This document shows, in pieces, positions 6,763 through 12,608 of a stretch of 12,608 nt of DNA. The stretch is from NCBI GenBank assembly GCA_002451855.1, contig DKDS01000084.1, positions 1-12,608 of the forward strand, written 5' to 3'. The position numbers and the translations under genes were made by a program. Each line of letters begins with the position of its first letter. Positions within the stretch are counted from its first letter, which is position 1. The notes beneath the pieces are model-generated. The model did not search any database, was not told where the DNA came from, and was given only the letters and a program-made list of their open reading frames with translations. The stretch comes from Ruminococcaceae bacterium UBA6842 (GTDB lineage: Bacteria > Bacillota > Clostridia > Oscillospirales > Acutalibacteraceae).

Positions 6763-6791
6763 TTGACATATTCCGCAGGATATGCTAAAAT
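6763..6791 (+). promoter_or_regulatory. Promoter of toxin copy 2
   Basis: -35 TTGACA (6763-6768), 17-nt spacer, extended -10 TGC-TAAAAT (6786-6791). Spacer differs from copy 1 at two bases; hexamers are identical. Start expected near 6798. Confidence 0.9.
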
Positions 6792-6873
6792 ACAAACGGT
6801 GCGAAAGCGCCCTTAAGGCGTTGTCCTTAAACGGTAGGCGGTTAAGTCTTGCCCTCGAAAGGGGGCGTTGCCA

Positions 6874-6939
6874 ATGGAGTACATAATTATAATTTTGATT
6901 ATAGTTTTATATTCAATCATTGCAATAAAAAAGAAATAA
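6874..6939 (+). CDS. 21-residue type I toxin-like membrane peptide, copy 2
   Basis: The gene is base-for-base identical to copy 1 from ATG to stop, so it encodes the same MEYIIII...IKKK peptide with one membrane helix and a basic tail. It has the same hairpin-embedded AAAGGGGG ribosome binding site (6858-6865), with the stem at 6851-6866. Its terminator and antisense partner differ from those of copy 1, so the two loci may be regulated with partly different specificity although the product is the same. Toxicity is inferred from the architecture. Confidence 0.8.
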   Translation: MEYIIIILIIVLYSIIAIKKK

Positions 6940-7023
6940 GCCGCCCTGCTCCGCTAAAAGTAGGCGACTGATTTCTTAGTCAACTATCTTGGGGCTAACC
7001 GTCTATCGGATAGCGCCTTTTGT
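6925..7023 (-). ncRNA. Antisense antitoxin RNA, copy 2
   Basis: Predicted RNA of about 99 nt from near 7023 to about 6925, convergent with toxin copy 2. The 5' block with CTATCCGATAG is conserved with copy 1 (+ strand GGCTAACCGTCTATCGGATA begins at 6993), while the middle and terminator part diverge. It pairs with the 3' end of its own toxin mRNA and, through the AGCGCCTT block (7012-7019), with the 5' leader of either toxin mRNA. Confidence 0.75.
6931..6977. terminator. Shared bidirectional terminator, copy 2
   Basis: Stem formed by AAGAAAT (6931-6937) with ATTTCTT (6971-6977) and CGCC (6942-6945) with GGCG (6963-6966), with mismatches between the two blocks and a loop of about 17 nt. The sequence differs widely from copy 1 but the fold, position over the toxin stop codon and T-runs are kept, which argues for selection on structure. 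Confidence 0.75.
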
Positions 7024-7029
7024 ACTTAT

Positions 7030-7058
7030 ATTATATCCTGTTAATATAAAATTGTCAA
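7030..7058 (-). promoter_or_regulatory. Promoter of antitoxin RNA copy 2
   Basis: On the - strand: TTGACA (complement of 7053-7058), 17 nt, TATAAT (complement of 7030-7035). Hexamers and spacing equal those of copy 1, whereas the spacer itself is largely different; this selective conservation supports a working promoter. Confidence 0.92.
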
Positions 7059-7070
7059 GTCAAACCCCAA

Positions 7071-7095
7071 AAAACTGAAAGTCACTTTCAGTTTT
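7071..7095. repeat. Palindrome 3, right border of the array
   Basis: Third copy of the palindrome (AAAACTGAAAG, loop TCA, CTTTCAGTTTT). It is followed by CCGTATT as in the other two copies, then the similarity stops. It is 34 nt before the next gene start, so it also sits in that gene's leader and may block transcription from the array into it. No convincing promoter for the gene at 7129 is visible after it. Confidence 0.85.
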
Positions 7096-7128
7096 CCGTA
7101 TTATATTAATGACAGAAAGGAAAATATT

Positions 7129-7758
7129 ATGAAAAGCTTTTTCGAAAATAATAAAAAGGTATGCATTATATCTGCCTCGGCACTGGTGCTGATTGCGGCG
7201 GCTGTAATTACTCTTACAACTCTTGTAAGCCGTAAAAATGAGCCGGATAATACCTCGGATAACAGCAGCTCCTCCGAGCCTACCGCAAGCATAAGCGTTA
7301 AAGCTCCCGAAAGCGAACCCGAAAGCAGCGAGACCCTGCCCGATACGGATAACTATATATCCCCCGATGAAAGCAATGCGGATAAGGTTTTGTCCGAAAC
7401 TGCGCCGGTCTCCTCGAAGCAGGAACAGACCGCGCAAAAGCCGCAGACGGAAACAAAGAAAGAAGAGCCTGCGCAGAACCCTCAGACCGAGGTGAAGAAA
7501 GAAGAAACGGCGTCTTCCGCGCCTGAATATGCTAATGATTATGAAAAGCATGTGGCGGAGCGAGAAGAGAGAGTTAGAAAATATCTTGAGGAAAACGGTA
7601 TCGATCCGGCAACCGCAGGGGAGACGGGAGAGCTTTGTCCGGGCTGCGGTAAAAAATTGTGGAATCCAAATAAATACGGTCTTGCCAATCCGGGTTATCC
7701 CGAGGATTACGAAAACAGCGGTTATTGTAACGGTTGGTGTACCGTTCAGGTCGGCTGA
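7129..7758 (+). CDS. Membrane-anchored stalk protein with four-Cys C-terminal domain
   Basis: A 209-residue protein of unknown function. A short basic N-terminus is followed by one membrane helix (about 11-33) without a clear signal peptidase site, so it is probably a type II anchored protein facing outward. Residues 36-130 are a low-complexity Ser/Glu/Pro/Lys linker, which includes a 13-residue tandem repeat (AQKPQTETKKEEP at 102-114, AQNPQTEVKKEET at 115-127). A charged helix (132-156, with EKHVAEREERVRKYLEENG) leads to a small domain with CPGCGKKLW (Cys170, Cys173) and YCNGWC (Cys200, Cys204): either a zinc ribbon or two disulfides. AGAAAGGA (7113-7120) is the ribosome binding site. It is 23 nt upstream of the adhesin gene, so they are likely co-transcribed. 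Confidence 0.7.
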   Translation: MKSFFENNKKVCIISASALVLIAAAVITLTTLVSRKNEPDNTSDNSSSSEPTASISVKAPESEPESSETLPDTDNYISPDESNADKVLSETAPVSSKQEQTAQKPQTETKKEEPAQNPQTEVKKEETASSAPEYANDYEKHVAEREERVRKYLEENGIDPATAGETGELCPGCGKKLWNPNKYGLANPGYPEDYENSGYCNGWCTVQVG

Positions 7759-7781
7759 TTTTCGGAAAGGAATGTCAAGCA

Positions 7782-10700
7782 ATGAAAAGAATACTTCGTA
7801 AAACCCTTGCCCTGTTTACAGGGCTTTTTATTTTGTCTTCTTCCCTTGCGGTCGGCGCTGTCGATTTGAATTACAGCGGAGGATCTACCTCGAACAACAC
7901 GGGAGCAAGCGGAACCACCTCCGGCTATCAGATTGCTGTGAGCGACCCCGTTTACGGAAACAATGTAGGGTATAGGTTCAGTATTGTAAACGGCTACGGT
8001 GAGCTGAAATACGGCTCTAATGTCGCAAATATATATCTTGACTCGGTTACAAACGGCAGTAACTCATATTATTCGGCGCAGCGCTTTGTTACCTATTCGG
8101 GCGGCTTTGCCAATAAAAAACAGCTTGCTAATAATACCTCGGTCGTAAGCGCTTACGGTCCGCAGGGCTGTGAATATTTAGCCGGTGACGCCGGCTTTTA
8201 TTATGTCCCGGGACAAAACCCGTCCGATATACGGGGTTGGATACAGGACATATCAGCTAATTATAGAAATTTAGGACAAATATATTTACTCTGCGGATTG
8301 AATTTCGCAAATGTCGAAATGGACGATTATGTTTTAATAGAGCCTATTTTAAGAGTAAAGCTTGCCGGTGTTATCACCGCCGCCACGCCTACCGAGCTTG
8401 CGGTTTACGGCGCCTCGGTTTCGGGAGGCGGTTGGTATAACGGAGCAAACGGAAAGCTGTCAAATACAGGCTCGGGAACCTTATGGAATTTGCAGTATTA
8501 TATTAACCGTGAATTTCCGAATTTGCTGTATGTCAACAGCGATATTACGGTATATTCCGCCCTTTCCGTTATAAGCTCGGGGCGTTATACCTACGATACC
8601 ATTATACAGAACGGCTACGGCTGCGCTGTATTGGCTGTAAAAAATGTAGTCCCGATTAAAAGAACACATACCAATACGATTACCCATTGGAAATATGTAG
8701 GGGTCGGCGGCGACAACGGCGACGGCAGCTTTAAGAATATGGGAACCTCGTACTTTTCGGGTAAGTGCGACGACTGGATATATATACCCGACAGCCTTAT
8801 TCAATATTATTCCGGCTATTACTGCACTTGGTCTGCAGGCTCCTTTTGGGGAACCGACACATGGAGCAATAAGAATATAGGCTCGTATTTTCTTCAGCCC
8901 GACTACGGAATAGGAATTGAATATTATTACTATCCGAAATCGGTCAATGTTGTATTCAATATGAATGACGGAAGCGGTTGGACGGCAGACCAGACCTTCA
9001 CCTACGCGGCTTCGGGAAATCGGTTCGGATATAATAATGACGGTACGCCCTGTTGGGCGAATAACAGCGGACAGTTCGGAGGTTGGGACAAGGAGGGCTA
9101 TACTCTGCTCGGTTGGAGCGAGTCTCCATGGTCGTCTGATGTTGCTTATTCAATATACAGTGGGGTTGCAGACTTTTGGATAAATGAAAAGGTGCCCGAC
9201 CCGAACACCTACGGCACGGTCAATTTATATGCGGTATGGGAGAAAAACAGCTATGTAAATACCATAGCTCATTGGGCTTGGGGCTTTAACGGAAACGGAA
9301 ACAACGGAAACGGTCAGGCTTTTAAGCTTGATGAAACGACCAATGCGAAACAGTATGGGGAAAGCTTCGTTCTTGACGAAAGCTCCGCCTGTACGGTTCC
9401 TAACGGCTTTAATGTTGATAAAGACTTCGGCTCCGATTCCGTAACGGGAGTATGGAGCGATTTTCCGTTCGGTACCGCAATAACCCAAAAAGCCGGCGGA
9501 ATGTATTTCGAATATGATTACTCTCCGATAGATTACAGTATTTCCTATGATTTGGACGGCGGAACAAACAACCCCGATAACCCTGCGGCGTATAATGTTT
9601 TGTACGGGAAAAATCTCAGCCGTCCGACCAAAACAGGCTACGAGTTTTTGGGTTGGACGAGGGAAGAGAATATTTCAAAGACGGTACTTGCTTATTCGGA
9701 TTGGAATTATACCTTTAAGGACATTATAAAAGATGTTGAGCCGGGAACAAGCTACGATATTGAAATAGGCAGCGCAAAAGCTGTGCAAGGGACGCAGACG
9801 GCGTTTTCCTGCGCCATATACGATTTTACCGACAGCTCCGTCCTGTTTTTTAAGAATATTTCGTTCGGAGACAATGTCTCATTTACAGCCGTTTGTCCGT
9901 CAAATGCCGATTCGAGCCACGATATACGGCTGTTATTTTATTCGGGTATTTCAGGAAGTACGGGCGGTATGGCTACGGAATACAGCAATATTAAGGTCAG
10001 CTTTTACACAGACGGAATAAACAAGGGGTGCGGTTCGGATTTTGCGAACTCCGCCGACCTTTACAGTGAGCTTGAAAAGCGTTCGACCGGAAATGTAAAG
10101 CTTATCGCCAAATGGAAAAAGATATTGCTTGTGATAGTCCCCATTGAGCCTAACGCTCCCTACCGTGAGGACACAGAGGTAGTAACAAGCTTTTGGATAG
10201 TAAATGCGTCAACGGAAAATTATATACCCTCTGACAACATAAAGGTTGTGTTTACGGTCTGCAATAAAGCCGGCACGGTTATTAAAACTCTGTCAAAGGC
10301 TATTGTTGTTCCGGCAAGAGATAAGAACCTTGTATATTTCAAGTGGAAGCTGCCCGAAGGCTTAAACGGAAATGATGTTACGGTTAAAGCCGTAATAAGC
10401 GGCAACGACGGCAGCTACGGCTTGGTAAGCAAAAGCTATGCCACAATACCGTATATATTCTATATAACGCCGGATACCGAATATGAAGCTAAGGCGCCTG
10501 ACGGCTTCTCCGTTCCCGACGCTCCGGCGGATACGGGAATACTTAACGCTAAATGGTGGGAATACAAATATGAAAACGGCGCTTTCAGGAAGATTAATTA
10601 CGGCATAGGCACAAAGCTTTATTTGTCGGCGCTTACAGCTCCCGACAGCGTCTCTGCCGTTATGAGCGGAGGAAAGCTTACGCTGCGTTCGGGATACGGT

Positions 10701-11054
10701 TTCCGCAGTCCGTTCGGCGCCTATACTCTCGGTGTTGAGGGCTATACCGTGCCGGACGCCGAAAGCTATACGGAAAGGCAATATGCATATGCCTTGTTCC
10801 CTGAATTTAATTACGGCTTCGGTGAAAACAAATGCAGAACCTTTAAAGAGGTAATGAATGTATTTGATTTTTACGGTACGGACGGTAATCCCGTAAACCA
10901 TTATATACCTCTTTATTATCCCGACGGCGAGTATACCTTTAGAATTGAGGTAACGGACAACTGGACTCCGGCAGGAATGATTACAAGCTCCTGCCTGCAA
11001 ACGGTAACTGTCTCGGGTTCGCTTTATGATGATTGGTATATAGGCAGAAAATAA
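7782..11054 (+). CDS. Large secreted InlB B-repeat protein, putative adhesin
   Basis: A 1090-residue exported protein. The start is the ATG at 7782, since it gives a clean signal peptide (MKRILRKTLALFTGLFILSS, cut near AVGA) and has GGAAAGGA upstream; an in-frame ATG at 7734 lies inside the previous gene. Residues 30-290 are a Tyr/Gly/Asn-rich domain that I do not recognise. Two modules follow, each with an [NT]xIxHW opening (296-303; 493-498) and an InlB B-repeat/Flg_new unit with LGW and a closing W (388-486; 587-780). The second B-repeat is interrupted by an insert of about 115 residues (633-750) that looks like a jelly-roll carbohydrate-binding domain. Residues 781-890 resemble a CARDB/Ig-like fold. 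No LPXTG motif or C-terminal membrane helix is present, so it is released or held by other means. Adhesion is inferred. Confidence 0.78.
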   Translation: MKRILRKTLALFTGLFILSSSLAVGAVDLNYSGGSTSNNTGASGTTSGYQIAVSDPVYGNNVGYRFSIVNGYGELKYGSNVANIYLDSVTNGSNSYYSAQRFVTYSGGFANKKQLANNTSVVSAYGPQGCEYLAGDAGFYYVPGQNPSDIRGWIQDISANYRNLGQIYLLCGLNFANVEMDDYVLIEPILRVKLAGVITAATPTELAVYGASVSGGGWYNGANGKLSNTGSGTLWNLQYYINREFPNLLYVNSDITVYSALSVISSGRYTYDTIIQNGYGCAVLAVKNVVPIKRTHTNTITHWKYVGVGGDNGDGSFKNMGTSYFSGKCDDWIYIPDSLIQYYSGYYCTWSAGSFWGTDTWSNKNIGSYFLQPDYGIGIEYYYYPKSVNVVFNMNDGSGWTADQTFTYAASGNRFGYNNDGTPCWANNSGQFGGWDKEGYTLLGWSESPWSSDVAYSIYSGVADFWINEKVPDPNTYGTVNLYAVWEKNSYVNTIAHWAWGFNGNGNNGNGQAFKLDETTNAKQYGESFVLDESSACTVPNGFNVDKDFGSDSVTGVWSDFPFGTAITQKAGGMYFEYDYSPIDYSISYDLDGGTNNPDNPAAYNVLYGKNLSRPTKTGYEFLGWTREENISKTVLAYSDWNYTFKDIIKDVEPGTSYDIEIGSAKAVQGTQTAFSCAIYDFTDSSVLFFKNISFGDNVSFTAVCPSNADSSHDIRLLFYSGISGSTGGMATEYSNIKVSFYTDGINKGCGSDFANSADLYSELEKRSTGNVKLIAKWKKILLVIVPIEPNAPYREDTEVVTSFWIVNASTENYIPSDNIKVVFTVCNKAGTVIKTLSKAIVVPARDKNLVYFKWKLPEGLNGNDVTVKAVISGNDGSYGLVSKSYATIPYIFYITPDTEYEAKAPDGFSVPDAPADTGILNAKWWEYKYENGAFRKINYGIGTKLYLSALTAPDSVSAVMSGGKLTLRSGYGFRSPFGAYTLGVEGYTVPDAESYTERQYAYALFPEFNYGFGENKCRTFKEVMNVFDFYGTDGNPVNHYIPLYYPDGEYTFRIEVTDNWTPAGMITSSCLQTVTVSGSLYDDWYIGRK

Positions 11055-11069
11055 ATATTTATTAATCTT

Positions 11070-11095
11070 GGGAACCGGTATTCTTATCGGTTCCC
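11070..11095 (+). other. Intergenic stem-loop before the VirB2-like gene
   Basis: An 8-bp stem (GGGAACCG / CGGTTCCC) with a 10-nt loop, followed by GTTAATTTT. The T-run is interrupted, so termination of the adhesin transcript is possible but likely partial. It sits just upstream of the ribosome binding site of the small membrane protein gene and may set its expression relative to the upstream genes. Confidence 0.55.
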
Positions 11096-11116
11096 GTTAA
11101 TTTTGGAGGAAATTAT

Positions 11117-11398
11117 ATGTTAAAGCTTATTAAAAAACCTATCGCGTTGGATGTCATTTCGGGGCTTCAGGCGGCAAAGGAGTCTTGGACTACGCAAATC
11201 AAAACGGTATTGGATACCGTTGTGGTTCCCGTGATTATAGTTATATGCGTGCTTTGTCTTGTAAAGGCGATTTTTTCACTTGTTCGCGCAAGGCAGGGCG
11301 GAGAGGATTACAGTAAAGAAACGACCTTTCTTATTATTGCAATATCCGTAACGATTTTGTTCAGCACTTGGTATGCTTGGGGACCGTTGCTGTTCTGA
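11117..11398 (+). CDS. Small two-TM conjugation protein, VirB2/Maff2-like
   Basis: A 93-residue protein with a short cytoplasmic or leader-like N-terminus (1-30), a first hydrophobic helix (about 34-57), a basic polar loop (VRARQGGEDYSKE) and a second helix (about 68-90). This two-helix layout, its size and its place just before a TrbL/VirB6-like gene match the VirB2-like or Maff2-type proteins of Firmicutes conjugative elements, which may form the transfer pilus or channel. I see no signal peptidase site. GGAGGA at 11104-11109 is a strong ribosome binding site. The stop is 13 nt before the next gene. Similarity is structural; a sequence family was not recognised with certainty. Confidence 0.62.
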   Translation: MLKLIKKPIALDVISGLQAAKESWTTQIKTVLDTVVVPVIIVICVLCLVKAIFSLVRARQGGEDYSKETTFLIIAISVTILFSTWYAWGPLLF

Positions 11399-11411
11399 TG
11401 AGGTAAAGAGT

Positions 11412-12452
11412 ATGAAAGCAAAAACGCTGATACTGTGTCTGCTTATCTCCGTTATCTTTTTAATCTGCCCTTTGGAGATAAGCGCTTTTGCCGCCGACGC
11501 TCCGAATGAGGTCGAATCCTCTCAGACAAGCTCGGAGGAAAGCAATCCTGCCGAGGAGCTTGAAGATGAACCGAGTCTGCTGAAAAAAATACTGATACTC
11601 ATTAATCCCGAGAATTGGATACCGCTGCTGTTGGCGTCGCTCTGCAGGTGGCTGTGCAGTATGACGGGGCATTTTATAAATATTATTACGGTCACCTTCG
11701 GAAATGATTTTTTCAATACGGCGTATATAAACGAATTTTTGGATTTCTTCTATTTCCTTGCGTGGATAATACTTGCGGTCGGATTTATAAAGGGAATTGT
11801 TACAGGGCTTGAGCGGAGCAGTCACGGCGAGGCTTCGCTTCTTGATGATATGATAAAGGATTTTATGAAAGCCTCGGGCGTGGTATTTTTCGCCCGATAC
11901 GGAGTATTGTGGGCAAACCAAATGACCGTAAAGCTTATAAACGACCTTACTCAAGTGACCTTGGGAAGTATATGGAACGCCGGAGAGGGAGATAAAATAG
12001 GACTGGCAGATCCCGGGAGTCTTATTTGGTTTACGGTTATGCTTATCATAATCACCGTGGTAAGCGTTAAAACAGTGTGGGCGGCGTTCAAGCGCTGCGG
12101 TGTTTTACTGCTTCAAATAGTAACGGGATATTTTTACTCCTTTGATTTGGCGTCGGGCAACAGCGGCGTACTCGGAGAGTGGGTAAGAGATATAGCCGCG
12201 GGATGTGTTACATTCAGTCTGCAAATGATTTTATATCAGGTCGGAATGAGATATATTTCAGACGGGCTGTTGGTATTGTCAGGCTCGGAGGGGCTTTATA
12301 ACTCAAGCATTGTAATCGGGCTTACCTTTCTTGCGACTGCCGGCAGTGTTTCTACTATTATGAGGCGTTGGGGCTACTCAAGTCAGCCCGGCAGCGGTCG
12401 TTTGGCACAGACGGCGGGCGTTGCTCTGAGCGCCGTCCGTCTTTTGGCTTAA
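11412..12452 (+). CDS. Polytopic T4SS channel protein, TrbL/VirB6-like
   Basis: A 346-residue membrane protein. The start is the ATG at 11412, preceded by GAGGT (11400-11404); an in-frame ATG at 11373 lies inside the previous gene. It has a signal peptide (1-27, cut at AFA|AD), then an acidic Ser/Glu linker (29-55), and about six hydrophobic segments: roughly 68-95, 107-131, 153-172, 203-227, 231-250 and 303-322. The cluster of helices with conserved-looking WAAFKRCGVLLLQIVTGYFYSFDL loop is reminiscent of TrbL/VirB6 proteins of Clostridia elements, which form the inner-membrane part of the conjugation channel. Its place between a VirB2-like and a PrgI-like gene supports this. A stop directly followed by AGGAGG couples it to the next gene. 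Confidence 0.72.
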   Translation: MKAKTLILCLLISVIFLICPLEISAFAADAPNEVESSQTSSEESNPAEELEDEPSLLKKILILINPENWIPLLLASLCRWLCSMTGHFINIITVTFGNDFFNTAYINEFLDFFYFLAWIILAVGFIKGIVTGLERSSHGEASLLDDMIKDFMKASGVVFFARYGVLWANQMTVKLINDLTQVTLGSIWNAGEGDKIGLADPGSLIWFTVMLIIITVVSVKTVWAAFKRCGVLLLQIVTGYFYSFDLASGNSGVLGEWVRDIAAGCVTFSLQMILYQVGMRYISDGLLVLSGSEGLYNSSIVIGLTFLATAGSVSTIMRRWGYSSQPGSGRLAQTAGVALSAVRLLA

Positions 12453-12462
12453 GGAGGTTCAA

Positions 12463-12608
12463 ATGGAGAATAAACAGGTTTATATAATTCCGCCGGATAT
12501 GCGGCAGACCTTTAGGATAGGAGGGCTTGAATGGAAGGAATGTATTGCCGTGGCGGTAATATTTTTTGTTACGGTATTGCTTATCGGGAAAAACATTTCA
12601 AGCGAATG
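12463..12608 (+). CDS. PrgI/VirB3-like membrane protein, N-terminal part
   Basis: Partial gene; 48 complete codons are visible before the window ends. The protein starts MENKQVYIIPPDMRQTFRIGGLEWKEC and continues with a hydrophobic helix (about 28-43). The YIIPPD... opening, a short soluble stretch and an early membrane helix, together with the place after a TrbL/VirB6-like gene, fit a PrgI/VirB3-like protein, usually about 100-130 residues and followed by a VirB4-type ATPase. The ribosome binding site AGGAGG (12452-12457) overlaps the previous stop codon. The call rests mostly on context. Confidence 0.55.
   Translation, partial: MENKQVYIIPPDMRQTFRIGGLEWKECIAVAVIFFVTVLLIGKNISSE

Larger units (their letters stand above)
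6730..7070. repeat. Tandem repeat unit, copy 2 (toxin-antitoxin module)
   Basis: Second direct repeat, offset 340 bp from copy 1, with the same order of parts. Toxin promoter, leader and gene are almost identical to copy 1. The terminator (6931-6977) and the spacer of the antisense promoter (7036-7052) are strongly diverged, while the -35 and -10 hexamers and the antisense 5' block (6994-7020) are kept. That pattern suggests both copies are still functional. Confidence 0.93.

Noticed and set aside
6390..7095. CRISPR array
   Set aside because: Only three palindrome copies with 315-nt, near-identical intervening units; the intervals are genes, not unique spacers.
6390..7095. Insertion sequence or MITE pair
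   Set aside because: No transposase and no target-site duplication; the palindromes are direct-order copies and the contents have promoters and a gene in a type I toxin-antitoxin layout.
7734..7781. Upstream in-frame ATG of the adhesin gene
   Set aside because: It lies inside the preceding gene, lacks a ribosome binding site and would bury the signal peptide behind 16 residues.
7060..7782. 240-residue open frame on the - strand opposite the stalk protein
   Set aside because: Arg/Phe-rich, repetitive composition typical of an antisense shadow; no ribosome binding site, and the + strand gene has ribosome binding site, membrane helix and a Cys domain.
10362..11000. 212-residue open frame on the - strand inside the adhesin gene
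   Set aside because: Shadow of the strong + strand frame; no ribosome binding site or recognisable motif.

Overview
The window reads as an accessory, conjugation-related region from a low-to-moderate GC, monoderm Firmicute, most likely a gut-type Clostridia (Oscillospiraceae/Lachnospiraceae-like). The basis is strong GGAGG-type ribosome binding sites, a one-strand compact gene order, absence of a secretin gene, and Clostridia-style ICE protein families. Taxonomy is inference; no rRNA or housekeeping gene is present. All protein genes that I call are on the + strand.

Region 1 (1-6339) is a compact tad/flp-type pilus locus in nearly canonical order: Flp-like prepilin, A24 prepilin peptidase (TadV), SAF/CpaB-like protein, TadZ/CpaE-like P-loop ATPase, CpaF/TadA secretion ATPase, TadB-like and TadC-like membrane platform proteins, then two TadE/DUF4320-like pseudopilins. 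Starts and stops overlap or nearly touch after position 894, so this is probably one operon.

Region 2 (6340-7128) has no large gene. It holds two tandem copies of a unit of about 340 bp, each bracketed by the same palindrome, which occurs three times. Each unit encodes a 21-residue membrane peptide with a KKK tail under a near-consensus promoter. On the opposite strand lies a consensus promoter (TTGACA-17-TATAAT) for a convergent RNA of about 100 nt that ends in a shared bidirectional terminator over the toxin stop codon. This is the architecture of a type I toxin-antitoxin locus of the Fst/par kind, present in duplicate. It is the most interesting item in the window; I do not recognise this toxin family by name.

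Region 3 (7129-11054) encodes two exported proteins: a membrane-anchored protein with a Pro/Glu/Lys-rich stalk and a four-cysteine C-terminal domain, and a 1090-residue secreted protein with InlB-type B-repeats, probably an adhesin.

Region 4 (11117-12608) starts a type IV secretion (conjugation) module: a small two-TM VirB2/Maff2-like protein, a polytopic TrbL/VirB6-like protein with a signal peptide, and the first 48 codons of a probable PrgI/VirB3-like protein. A VirB4 ATPase would be expected just beyond the window.

Working model (inference): the Tad-like pilus and the adhesin help donor-recipient contact, the T4SS moves DNA, and the tandem toxin-antitoxin pair stabilises the element.
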